Shown: in pieces, positions 6,306 through 13,712 of the stretch
Numbering within the stretch: position 1 is the first letter of the stretch
How the letters are laid out: each line of letters opens with the position of its first letter
Source of the DNA: Caulobacteraceae bacterium
Lineage (GTDB): Bacteria; Pseudomonadota; Alphaproteobacteria; Caulobacterales; Caulobacteraceae
Direction of reading: 5' to 3'
Assembly: GCA_013815405.1 (NCBI GenBank)
Contig: JACDGF010000008.1
Location: forward strand, 1-15,906
Length of the DNA stretch: 15,906 nt
Translations under genes and position numbers: made by a program
The notes under the pieces: model-generated
Databases searched by the model: none
What the model saw: the letters and a program-made list of their open reading frames with translations, nothing else
What the model was told of the DNA's origin: nothing

Positions 6306-7532
6306 GTGGCCGGATTTAAACGCGTTCTGCTTTACGCGGGCGCGCCCAAGACCGGGACCACCTCGATCCAGACCTTTCTGTGGTCGAACCGCGGCGCCCT
6401 GATGAAACAGGGAGTCTATGTCCCCCGGACGGGCCGCAGGGGCGCCCAGCATATGGAAGTGCCCGCCACGCTCCACGACGGGAAACGCCGAAGCGGCCTG
6501 GATCGCCACGCCGACGTGCGGGACGACAACCTCCAGGAGCGCCGGAGCGCCTTCGTCCGCGGTCTCGACGAGGAACTGGCGCGCGCGCCCGCGTGCCACA
6601 CCCTGCTGTTCATGAGCGAATATCTGTTCACCTCCAGCAGAAAGGAGGTGCGGACCTATCGGAAGTTCTTCTCCCGCTACGCCCCTCGCCTGGAAAGCCT
6701 GATGTACCTGCGCCGCCAGGATCATTGGCTCGCCTCCCTGACCCTGCAGGGCCGCAAAGCGGGCACGCGCGATGATCTCGAACTGACTCCCGGCCCACCA
6801 GACGAATACGGCGGCGCTATCCGCGTCTGGGATGTCGAGAGCTATGCCTGTCACATCCGCCGGTTCGAACGGGAGTTCCTGTTGAACGGCGATCTGATCG
6901 AGGACTTCTGCGCCACCATCGGCGCCGAGCCGCCGAGGCCCGCCGCCACCGAGGTTCGCGCCAATCCGGCGATCATGCAGGAGCAGCTCGAATTGATGGA
7001 TGTGTTGAACCAGAAGCTGGCGTCCATGCCGTTTTTCCGCCGGATTCCCTATCGTCGCACCTTCATAGCGTTCTGCGCCGATGTGCTGGGGGGGACCAGA
7101 ATCGAGTTTCAGCGCGACGCGGCCAGGGCGGCCTTCGAAACCTACGAAGAGATCAACAGCTGGCTGCATCACACCAGGGACCCCGAGGGGCCGACGCTGT
7201 TTTTCAACGCCGACTTCAGCGACTACCCGGAGGTGCCGAGGAACGGCCGGCAATACACTTTGAAACAACTGGCGCAATTGAAATCGGTGGTGACCGAGCG
7301 ACTGCGGGACCGACGCCTGGCCGAGCCCGCCGTCGCCGATCTGCCCCTGCGTTACAGCCTGACGGACTATATCGCCGCGGCCTTTATCGTGCTTCGCAAA
7401 GCCGAACTGCGCGAAAGCCGCCGGGCGCTTCGGGAGGCGCGGAGCGCCGAAGAGCGTGCGCTGGGAGAGGAACTGGGTTTCAAGCCGATCGAAGGCATCA
7501 GTGAGTTCATTGACGACGACGATGACGACTAG
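6306..7532 (+). CDS. Sulfotransferase-like protein, tandem paralogue 1
   Basis: Probable PAPS-dependent sulfotransferase, 408 residues, no signal peptide, so cytoplasmic. The N-terminal strand and P-loop RVLLYAGAPKTGTTSIQ (6-22) match the 5'-phosphosulfate-binding loop (PKTGTTS). YLRRQDHWLAS (134-144) matches the 3'-phosphate-binding motif with its Arg and Ser. ANPAIMQEQLELMDVLN recalls the conserved C-terminal segment of bacterial sulfotransferases. The region after about 230 (FFNADFSDYPE and beyond) is shared with the next two genes but I cannot assign it. The chain ends in a very acidic tail (EFIDDDDDD). The GTG start is set by GGGAGG 6 nt upstream and by alignment with the other copies. 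By eye it is about two thirds identical to paralogue 2. The acceptor is unknown; a capsule glycan is inferred from the neighbouring exporter. Confidence 0.8.
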   Translation: MAGFKRVLLYAGAPKTGTTSIQTFLWSNRGALMKQGVYVPRTGRRGAQHMEVPATLHDGKRRSGLDRHADVRDDNLQERRSAFVRGLDEELARAPACHTLLFMSEYLFTSSRKEVRTYRKFFSRYAPRLESLMYLRRQDHWLASLTLQGRKAGTRDDLELTPGPPDEYGGAIRVWDVESYACHIRRFEREFLLNGDLIEDFCATIGAEPPRPAATEVRANPAIMQEQLELMDVLNQKLASMPFFRRIPYRRTFIAFCADVLGGTRIEFQRDAARAAFETYEEINSWLHHTRDPEGPTLFFNADFSDYPEVPRNGRQYTLKQLAQLKSVVTERLRDRRLAEPAVADLPLRYSLTDYIAAAFIVLRKAELRESRRALREARSAEERALGEELGFKPIEGISEFIDDDDDD

Positions 7533-7565
7533 CCGAAGGCCGCCCTCGGCCGAGCCGGGCCGGCC

Positions 7566-8786
7566 GTGACCCGGTTCGATCGCGTTCTTCTCCATACGGG
7601 CGCGCCCAAGACCGGTTCGACCTCGATTCAAGGCTTTCTGTGGTCGAGCCGCGGCGCCTTGATGAAACAAGGGGTCTATGTTCCCCGGGCGGGCCGCAGG
7701 GGCGCCCAGCACATGGAAGTGGCCGCCACCCTCCCCTTGGGACACCGGCGGGTCGGCCTGGATCGTCGCGCCAACCTGCGAGACGACAACATAGAAGGGC
7801 GACGAGCGGCGTTCATCCGCGATCTCGACGACGAATTGGCACGGGCGCCGAAATGCCACACACTTCTGCTGATGAGCGAGGATCTGTTCACCTGCACGAA
7901 AAACGCCGTGCAAACTTATCGAGAATTCTTCGCCCGCTACGCCTCTCGCCTGGAGAGCCTGATGTACCTGCGCCGCCAGGACCGGTGGCTGGCCTCCCTC
8001 ACTTTGCAAGGTCGCAAATCTGGCGCCCGACAGGGGCTGGAACTGATTCCCGCCACGCCAAAGCATTACGGCAGCAATATCCGGATTTGGAATGCTGAAA
8101 GCGATGCTTGCCACATCCGTCGATTCGAGCAGGAATTCCTGCTCAACGGTGATCTGATCGACGACTTCTGCGCAACCGCCGGCGCCGATCGAGCGGACTT
8201 GGCGACCGTGGCGGTTCACGCCAATCCGGCGATCATGCAGGAGCAACTCGATCTGATCGACGTCTTGAACCGCAAGTTGGAGCGAATGCCGTTCTATCGC
8301 CGGATCCGCTATCGCCGCACCTTCATACCCTTTTGCGCCGACATCCTTGGGGGGACCAAGATCGAATTCGAGCGCGGCGCGGCCGTGGAGGCTTTCGAGT
8401 CCTACAAAGGTATCAACGGCTGGCTGCGCGCTACCAGAGACGCCGCGGGGCCGCCGCTGTTCTTCAACGCCGACTTCAGCGACTACCCGGAAGTGGCGCG
8501 GAACGACCGCCGATACACCTTGGATCAACTCGTGCATCTGCAGTCGGTGGTCGCGGGACGGCTGCGCGAGCTTGGCCTCACCGCGCCTCCCGTCGCCGAT
8601 CAAGGCTCGCGTGACAACGTGATGAACTATATCGCCTCAGCTTTCATTCCTCTGCGCAAGGTCGAGTTTGAAAGCGCCCGGGCGCTTTTGAAGTCGCGGA
8701 AGGCGGACGAGCGGAAGCTGGCGGAAGACCTGGGCCTTTCCACGACGGAAGACGTGAGCGATTTCTATGACGAAGATGACGGCTAG
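7566..8786 (+). CDS. Sulfotransferase-like protein, tandem paralogue 2
   Basis: 406 residues, collinear with paralogue 1 along nearly the whole length. The phosphosulfate loop RVLLHTGAPKTGSTSIQ (6-22) and the 3'-phosphate motif YLRRQDRWLAS (134-144) are intact, so it should bind PAPS. Conserved blocks with paralogue 1 include RGALMKQGVYVPR, CHIRRFEQEFLLNGDLIDDFC, HANPAIMQEQ and FFNADFSDYPE. The acidic C-terminal tail is kept (DFYDEDDG). Differences cluster at residues about 152-170 and in the last 60 residues, where acceptor specificity or partner contacts may differ. The GTG start follows a 33-nt spacer and aligns with the ATG/GTG of its neighbours, though the Shine-Dalgarno is poor, which suggests re-initiation after gene 1. 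It has the same predicted role with an unknown acceptor. Confidence 0.8.
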   Translation: MTRFDRVLLHTGAPKTGSTSIQGFLWSSRGALMKQGVYVPRAGRRGAQHMEVAATLPLGHRRVGLDRRANLRDDNIEGRRAAFIRDLDDELARAPKCHTLLLMSEDLFTCTKNAVQTYREFFARYASRLESLMYLRRQDRWLASLTLQGRKSGARQGLELIPATPKHYGSNIRIWNAESDACHIRRFEQEFLLNGDLIDDFCATAGADRADLATVAVHANPAIMQEQLDLIDVLNRKLERMPFYRRIRYRRTFIPFCADILGGTKIEFERGAAVEAFESYKGINGWLRATRDAAGPPLFFNADFSDYPEVARNDRRYTLDQLVHLQSVVAGRLRELGLTAPPVADQGSRDNVMNYIASAFIPLRKVEFESARALLKSRKADERKLAEDLGLSTTEDVSDFYDEDDG

Positions 8787-8819
8787 CCGAAAGCCGGAGC
8801 CGGTCGAACCGCGCCAAGC

Positions 8820-9965
8820 ATGAACCGGTTCGAGCGAGTCCTGCTCTACATCGGCGCTCCCAAGACCGGCACCACATCGGTCCAGATCATGCTCTGGCAA
8901 AATCGGCCCGCCCTGATGGAGCAGGGGATCTACATCCCCCTGGCCGGCCGCGCGGGGACCGACCAGCATATCGCGCTTCCGGCGATCGTCCTTCGGGCCG
9001 ATCACAGGGAGGATCTCGACCGCCATGCGAACCTGCGGGGCGTCGATCGGGAAACCCGCCGCCGCGATTTCCTTCGCGACCTCGACGACGAAGTCGCGGC
9101 CGTTCGACCCTGTCACACCCTTCTGCTGTTCAGCGAACACATGTTCTATTCGACGGTGGCCGAAATTCCGGGGTACCGAACGCTCTTCTCGAACTACGCT
9201 CCTGCCCTCGAATGCCTCATGTATTTGCGGCGGCAGGACCGATGGCTCGCCTCGCTCGATCTTCAGGTCAGGAAGGCCGTGGCCGACACCGACTTCGGCC
9301 TCAACGCCATGCCGCCAAAACGATACGGGGCGGCGGTGCGCGCATGGGACAAGGTCGCCGATCGCTGCCACATTCGCCGATATCAGACCGGGTCGCTGGT
9401 TCGCGGCGACGTGGTCGCCGACTTTTGCGCCACGATCGGCCTCGACGACGCCCGGCTCTCGACGTCCGGTGTCCACGCCAATCGCTCGATCCTCCAGGAG
9501 CAGGTCGAGCTGATGGACGCGCTGAACGCACGCCTCCGCTCGCTGCCGCCGGCGCGACGGGTCATCATTCGGCGCGGGTTCCTGCCGCTCTGCGCGGAGG
9601 TGCTCGGCGGGACCAAATTCACCCAGGCTCGTGACCGCGCCCTGACGACGTTCCGCGCCTACCAGGACATCAACCGGTGGCTGCGGGTCACCCGGGATCC
9701 CGACGGCCCGGAATATTTTTTCGACGAGGATTTCAGCGACTATGAAATTCATCCCAGCAATGATCGGCGCTACACGCGCGCTCAGCTCGGCCGCCTCCTA
9801 TCGGTCATTCGCGGCAGGCTGGAGAGCGGCGGCGCGACGGCGGCGGGCGCCGGGGACCTTGCCTCGCGCACCGCGTTGATCGGCGCCATCGCCTCGGCCT
9901 TCATTTCCCTTCGCCGCGCGGAACTTCGTGGGGCGCGGGAGACGCCGGCGCATCGGCCGCGCTGA
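8820..9965 (+). CDS. Sulfotransferase-like protein, tandem paralogue 3 (divergent)
   Basis: 381 residues, clearly homologous to the two preceding proteins but more diverged. Motifs are intact: RVLLYIGAPKTGTTSVQ (6-22) and YLRRQDRWLAS (135-145), together with CHIRRYQ, HANRSILQEQVELMDALN and FFDEDFSDYE. It ends about 25 residues early compared with the others and lacks the acidic tail, finishing instead in a basic RGARETPAHRPR. The ATG at 8820 comes exactly 33 nt after the stop of paralogue 2, and MNRFERVLLY lines up with the starts of both others. The stop codon lies inside a hairpin shared with the convergent sulfatase gene. It is likely the oldest or most specialised copy, perhaps acting on a different hydroxyl or sugar; that is inference. 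Confidence 0.78.
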   Translation: MNRFERVLLYIGAPKTGTTSVQIMLWQNRPALMEQGIYIPLAGRAGTDQHIALPAIVLRADHREDLDRHANLRGVDRETRRRDFLRDLDDEVAAVRPCHTLLLFSEHMFYSTVAEIPGYRTLFSNYAPALECLMYLRRQDRWLASLDLQVRKAVADTDFGLNAMPPKRYGAAVRAWDKVADRCHIRRYQTGSLVRGDVVADFCATIGLDDARLSTSGVHANRSILQEQVELMDALNARLRSLPPARRVIIRRGFLPLCAEVLGGTKFTQARDRALTTFRAYQDINRWLRVTRDPDGPEYFFDEDFSDYEIHPSNDRRYTRAQLGRLLSVIRGRLESGGATAAGAGDLASRTALIGAIASAFISLRRAELRGARETPAHRPR

Positions 9966-9994
9966 GCCACCGGCCGCTCGCCGCGCGGCTCAGC
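9961..9994. terminator. Hairpin spanning both stop codons of convergent genes
   Basis: GCTGAGCC (9961-9968) and GGCTCAGC (9987-9994) are perfect inverted repeats. The first arm contains the TGA of paralogue 3 and the second contains the complement of the sulfatase TGA (9990-9992). The GC-rich loop of 18 nt has no T-run. It may act as a two-way terminator or 3'-end stabiliser for both transcripts. Confidence 0.45.
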
Positions 9995-11606
9995 TGGCGT
10001 CGCGGCCCGCTCCGATCCGCCGTTTGACCACCCGCCAGGGTTCCACCCCGCACGCGGCGGCCCAGTCGTCATAGGCCGCCTCGAGCCTGGACACGTCGGC
10101 GCCGCAGTTCGGCGCCCGATCGCTCAATTCGGTGCGGTCCTCATCCATGTCGTAGAGTTCCCACGGGTGGCCCCGTTCCCGGACGAGCTTCAGATTGCCC
10201 ACCCGCGCGGCCCTGTGGCCGCCATGCTCCCAGAAAAGCATGCGCCCGGCCAGTTGGCCGCCGCCCGCGAGAGGATCCAGGAGGCTGACGCCGTCGAGCG
10301 TCTGAAGGGCGTGCCCGCCCATCTCTCGCGGCATCGTCGCCCCCGCCGCATCCAGAATGGTCGGCATCAGGTCGATGACGTGGGCGGGATCGTCGATCGC
10401 CCGCCCGGCGGGAATCCTTCCTGGCCAGCGCACGATGAGGGGCGTGGAAATGCCACCTTCATGGACCCAGCTCTTGTGGAGGCGGAACGGTGTGTTGGAG
10501 AGGTTGGACCAGCAACGGCCATAGCTCATGAAGGTCTGGCTGCCGCCCGGCCGAAGTCCCGGGCGGTTGCCGATCGCGATCGGGCGCCCGTCGGGGAGGT
10601 GATCGGGGTAGCTCAGGGCGAACCCATCCTCGTCGAGACTCTTGGCGCAACCGCCGTTGTCGGAAAGGAACATTACCAGGGTGTCGTCGCGCGCGCCGAT
10701 CGAGGTCAGATGGTCGAGCAATCGGCCCACGCAGCGGTCCATGCGATCGACCATGGCGGCATAGACCGCCATGCGCATCGCTTCCCAATCCTTGTGGGGG
10801 GAATCCTCCCAGGCCCCAGCCTTGGGGTCACGGGGGCTCAAGGCCCAGGGCCGGCGAAAGAGTCCCGAAGCGGCAAGCCGCTCGTGACGCGCGACGCGGG
10901 CCTTGTCCCATCCCCCCTGGTAGGCGTTTTCGTAGCGCGCGATGTCATCCCGCGGCGCCTGAAGAGGCCAATGGGGGGCGGTAAAGGCGAGATAGAGGAA
11001 GAAGGGCTGGGGCGGCGCGGCGCTCCCGATCATGGCGATGGCCTGGTCGGTCACCGCGTCGGTCATATAGAAATCATCGGCCTCGACGAGCACCCGGCGA
11101 TCGTCGGCCATCATATGGTGCGGCGCGAAATAGCTGCCGGCCCCGTACAAGGTGCCGTAATAACGCTCGAAGCCCCGCTGGAGGGGGGTGGGATGGTCGA
11201 CGTCGCCGACCGTCCAGCTGTCGACGTCGCGGGGCTGGAAATCACCGCCGACATGCCACTTGCCCGCCATCAGGGTGCGATAGCCATTGAGCCTCAGGAC
11301 CTCGGCGACGGTGGCGGTGTCGTTGCGAAGATGACCCTGGTAGGCCGGCAGCGACAGCTGAGCCGTCATGTGGCCCACGCCCGCCTTGTGCGGGTAGAGC
11401 CCGGTCAGCAGAGACGCCCGCGTCGGGCAGCACCTTCCGCAGTTGTACATGGCCGAGAGGACCACGCCCTCCCGGGCCAGGCCATCGATGAAGGGTGTCC
11501 GGATTTCGCCGCCCGTGACGCCCAGATCGGAAAAGCCCATGTCGTCCACCAGGATTAGCACGACATGGGGCCGCGGTCGGTCGGCGGGAGAGGCCGGAGG
11601 ATTCAT
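9990..11606 (-). CDS. Arylsulfatase-family sulfatase (type I, formylglycine-dependent)
   Basis: Hydrolyses sulfate esters; 538 residues, alkaline-phosphatase-like fold. The metal-binding start VVLILVDDMGFSDLG has D21 and D22. The sulfatase signature CCPTRASLLTG (59-69) fits CxPxR, with C59 as the residue expected to become formylglycine. Further active-site residues visible are GKWHVG (K116, H118), APHWP (H212), SDNGG (D316, N317) and FRLHKSWVHEGG (K377, H381). The set is complete, so an active enzyme is expected if a formylglycine-generating enzyme exists elsewhere; none is in this window. Unlike most sulfatases of this type it shows no signal peptide, pointing to the cytoplasm. At the ATG at 11606 an AGGGGG run sits only 1 nt upstream, too close for a normal ribosome site, so the start is uncertain. 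It is convergent with the sulfotransferase-like trio, consistent with removal or editing of sulfate from the same kind of substrate (inference). Confidence 0.92.
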   Translation of the reverse strand: MNPPASPADRPRPHVVLILVDDMGFSDLGVTGGEIRTPFIDGLAREGVVLSAMYNCGRCCPTRASLLTGLYPHKAGVGHMTAQLSLPAYQGHLRNDTATVAEVLRLNGYRTLMAGKWHVGGDFQPRDVDSWTVGDVDHPTPLQRGFERYYGTLYGAGSYFAPHHMMADDRRVLVEADDFYMTDAVTDQAIAMIGSAAPPQPFFLYLAFTAPHWPLQAPRDDIARYENAYQGGWDKARVARHERLAASGLFRRPWALSPRDPKAGAWEDSPHKDWEAMRMAVYAAMVDRMDRCVGRLLDHLTSIGARDDTLVMFLSDNGGCAKSLDEDGFALSYPDHLPDGRPIAIGNRPGLRPGGSQTFMSYGRCWSNLSNTPFRLHKSWVHEGGISTPLIVRWPGRIPAGRAIDDPAHVIDLMPTILDAAGATMPREMGGHALQTLDGVSLLDPLAGGGQLAGRMLFWEHGGHRAARVGNLKLVRERGHPWELYDMDEDRTELSDRAPNCGADVSRLEAAYDDWAAACGVEPWRVVKRRIGAGRDAS

Positions 11607-11858
11607 ACCCCCTGACTAGCGTCGTTCCGGCTGCCGCGCCATCGCCCGCGGGTTCGGCCACGAACGGTAGGCAATCCGAACCGGCCGCACGGCCCGCTCC
11701 GACTATTTTTCTTGCCTAACTTCGTGTCCTTCGTGATCTTTGGGGTTCATGTGTTTTTTCAGGCGCGGGGCGCCGTTTGATGATCGGATCTTCCCGCCGC
11801 CGGCTCGGGCGTTCGCGTCGCGGTGACGCCGGCGCGCCCTGAGATCAAAGACTCCCCG
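11607..11858. other. Divergent intergenic region with an AT-rich repeat-like island
   Basis: It lies between the sulfatase and glycosyltransferase starts. Most of it is GC-rich with no convincing promoter. The exception is 11703-11762, which is T-rich with a T-run at each end and carries the short tandem repeat listed next. The open minus-strand frame across it ends inside the repeat and is not a gene. Confidence 0.6.
11720..11737. repeat. Two tandem 9-mers, CTTCGTGTC-CTTCGTGAT
   Basis: The units CTTCGTGTC (11720-11728) and CTTCGTGAT (11729-11737) differ in two bases and sit in an AT-rich patch. The opposite strand reads ATCACGAAGGACACGAAG, which resembles the CACGAAGGACACGAAG-type intergenic repeats I recall from many bacterial genomes. 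That match is from memory and was not searched. Confidence 0.4.
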
Positions 11859-13361
11859 ATGGACAGCACACACCCCGTCGCCGGGCTTCGGGCGGCCCTT
11901 GACCTCGTCCTGGCGGAGATCGCCCAGTTGGCCGGCCCCGACGGCGCCGACTATTTCAGCGAGGCAGTGGCGGGCGCCGCGCTCTTCGGCGAGGCCATCG
12001 CCGTTCAACATCTTCGCAACAAGCTGGTCGCCTATCTGTTCGTCAAAGGGTTTCCCGATCAGCCCCAGGTCGGTTTCAAGCCGCGAATGCGGCGAGACAT
12101 CGCGGTCCTGGTCGATTGTCTGGAAGGCGCGCTCCTGCGGCGCTTTGAACCCCCAGACCCGCCGCCGCCTCGATCGCCTGCCGATGATCGCGGCGCGCGG
12201 ATCCTTCTGCTCCTGGACCATCTGCCCGCCCGCAACCGGATTTTCTCACACACGCGCCAGGTCTGCACCTACGCCGCCGCCCTCGCGCTCGACCCGGGCG
12301 TCGAGGCCGTTCAGGTTCTGGTGACCCAGGAGACCGCGCCGGAAAATCCCTTCCACGCGATCACCGAGGTCGGACCGGAGCATGAACGGGGATGGCGCGC
12401 GGAACTGGAGGAGGTCGCCAGCGGTCCCGCGCCCAAGGTCCAATTCCAGACCATCGGCCGGGTGGGTCCGGTCCGGCCATACCGGGACTCGATAGCCCGC
12501 TCCCTGGCGTTCGAGCCCGATGTCGTGTTCGCCTTCCAGGGGATCTTCCGCTCCCGGATGATCCCCCTATTGCTTCGTCCCCGGGCGGCCATGATCGCGG
12601 TTCAGATGAACCAGATCAATCCCGAACCCGCCTTTGCCGACCTCGTGCTGGCCCATGGCCACAGCGGCGATTTTTCCCAGAAGCGGACGCCGGCCAAATG
12701 GCGGAACCACGCGGTTCCCCTGATTCCGTTTCCCAAGGAGTCGTCCGTCGATCCCGGCGAGCTGGGGCCGGCGTCCGCCTTGCGGATCGTGACGGTGCTT
12801 ACCCTCGGCCGCCTGGAGAAGGGGCTGATGAGGGATGACGCGGCGGGGCTGAAGTTCGTGATCTCCTTCCTTGAGGACCGCCCGGAGGCGGTATGGCTTC
12901 TGGTCGCGATCGAGGATCCCGAGGCGTTCGCCAAGGTCATCGCCCCGCGCGTTCCGGCCGGCGTCGCCGAACGGATCCGGCTGCTGCCGGTGGTTCCCGA
13001 CCTGCGGGCGATCTATGAACACTGCCACATCTACGTGCATCTGCCTCCGCTGGAGGGAGGAAACATGGGGATCGCCATGGCCGTCGCCGAAGGCGTTCCG
13101 GTCCTGGCGCGTCAAGGCACCGATGGGGCCAACACCCTTCTTCCGAGCCAAGCCTATGCCGATGCGCCCCAGGCGGCGAAGAGCCTTCGCCGCCTGGCGG
13201 CCAGCCCGGAGCTTCGATCGCGAAGGCTCTCCAGGCAGAGGGAGAAGATCGAGCGCGACCATTCGATGGCGGCGGCCAGCACCGCTCTCCACGGGTTTCT
13301 CAAGGACGCCCTGACCCGTTTTCGGGCGGGGCGAGCCTTGGATTCCCATTCAGGCGCTTAG
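11859..13361 (+). CDS. Glycosyltransferase, GT-B fold, with an extra N-terminal helical domain
   Basis: Predicted to transfer a sugar from a nucleotide donor; 500 residues from ATG 11859. An Ala/Leu-rich helical region of about 95 residues comes first, then a Pro-rich hinge (about 97-107). Next is an N-terminal Rossmann-like half (ARILLLLDHLPARNR onward) and a C-terminal half from about 308 (LRIVTVLTLGRLEKG). The donor-site segment PPLEGGNMGIAMAVAEGVPVL (about 396-415) has the Glu and Gly pattern seen in GT4-like enzymes. No signal peptide or membrane helix is seen, so it is cytoplasmic. A GTG at 11823 would add 12 residues; ATG is preferred because AAAGA lies about 9 nt ahead, but neither site is strong. 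I could not assign a sugar. The setting suggests capsule or surface-glycan assembly. GT-B is well supported; the exact family is less certain. Confidence 0.8.
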   Translation: MDSTHPVAGLRAALDLVLAEIAQLAGPDGADYFSEAVAGAALFGEAIAVQHLRNKLVAYLFVKGFPDQPQVGFKPRMRRDIAVLVDCLEGALLRRFEPPDPPPPRSPADDRGARILLLLDHLPARNRIFSHTRQVCTYAAALALDPGVEAVQVLVTQETAPENPFHAITEVGPEHERGWRAELEEVASGPAPKVQFQTIGRVGPVRPYRDSIARSLAFEPDVVFAFQGIFRSRMIPLLLRPRAAMIAVQMNQINPEPAFADLVLAHGHSGDFSQKRTPAKWRNHAVPLIPFPKESSVDPGELGPASALRIVTVLTLGRLEKGLMRDDAAGLKFVISFLEDRPEAVWLLVAIEDPEAFAKVIAPRVPAGVAERIRLLPVVPDLRAIYEHCHIYVHLPPLEGGNMGIAMAVAEGVPVLARQGTDGANTLLPSQAYADAPQAAKSLRRLAASPELRSRRLSRQREKIERDHSMAAASTALHGFLKDALTRFRAGRALDSHSGA

Positions 13362-13418
13362 TTTTACTGTTCCGTAACACCCCCGCCTGTTCAATTCCGC
13401 CTTCGCTCTTTGCTTAAG

Positions 13419-13462
13419 CCCTCTCCCCCGTTCTTCACGGGGGAGAGGGTGGGGTGAGGGGG
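13419..13462. repeat. Dispersed-type hairpin repeat, copy 1
   Basis: CCCTCTCCCCCG (13419-13430) and CGGGGGAGAGGG (13438-13449) form a perfect 12-bp stem with a 7-nt loop, followed by TGGGGTGAGGGGG. This pattern resembles a widespread proteobacterial intergenic repeat (established from general knowledge, not searched). It may also end the glycosyltransferase transcript, about 57 nt upstream. Confidence 0.75.
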
Positions 13463-13469
13463 CCCAGCC

Positions 13470-13633
13470 GCCGCCTTCGCTCTCGCCGAAGAGGGCGCCG
13501 GCCTCGTCGGCCACCTCGCCGTCGCCGCCACAGGCGATCAGGATCGTATGACAGACGCCATCGAGGTTGAGGAAGATCTCGTTCGGGGATGCGGATGACC
13601 CGCGTGCCTATCGCACCGATCGGCTTGATCGAA
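13470..13633 (-). pseudogene. Frameshifted remnant of a DUF559 (Vsr-like endonuclease fold) gene
   Basis: Three minus-strand frames in succession read like the C-terminus of DUF559 proteins. FDQADR starts at 13633. GTRVIRIP lies in a second frame just before 13583. NEIFLNLDGVCHTILIACGG starts at 13583 in a third frame. In intact family members, as I recall them, a strand like GYRVIRI is followed by NNE(I/V)..NLDGV.. and then a helix. The last frame runs on into the hairpin repeat. At least two frameshifts and loss of the N-terminal half mean no functional product. The family call rests on recalled consensus and was not searched. Confidence 0.55.
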
Positions 13634-13669
13634 AGGCGCCTTGCCGGATGGGCCGCCGCGTCGGGGCGA

Positions 13670-13712
13670 CCCCCTCACCCAACCCTCTCCCCCGCGAAGA
13701 GCGGGGGAGAGG
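13670..13712. repeat. Dispersed-type hairpin repeat, copy 2 (inverted relative to copy 1)
   Basis: CCCCCTCACCC (13670-13680) is followed by CCTCTCCCCCGC (13684-13695), a 5-nt loop and GCGGGGGAGAGG (13701-13712), a perfect 12-bp stem. The accessory CCCCCTCACCC sits on the opposite side from that in copy 1, so the two copies face each other across about 205 bp. Confidence 0.75.

Noticed and set aside
5589..8603. Very long minus-strand open frame (about 1000 codons) opposite the small basic gene and sulfotransferase genes 1 and 2
   Set aside because: It is the antisense shadow of high-GC3 genes. Its composition (Arg, Gly, Pro, His) is typical of such shadows, and its internal repetition merely mirrors the two paralogues.
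10167..11558. Plus-strand frame of 463 codons opposite the sulfatase
   Set aside because: The minus-strand frame holds every sulfatase active-site motif; this one has none and is an antisense shadow.
11703..12221. Minus-strand frame of 172 codons overlapping the glycosyltransferase start
   Set aside because: It is antisense to the glycosyltransferase and its end (NPKDHEGHEVRQEK) is only the translated tandem repeat.
13419..13712. CRISPR-like or IS-end interpretation of the two inverted hairpin repeats
   Set aside because: There are only two copies, in opposite orientation, each self-complementary. No transposase or spacer structure is present. They fit a dispersed palindromic repeat better.
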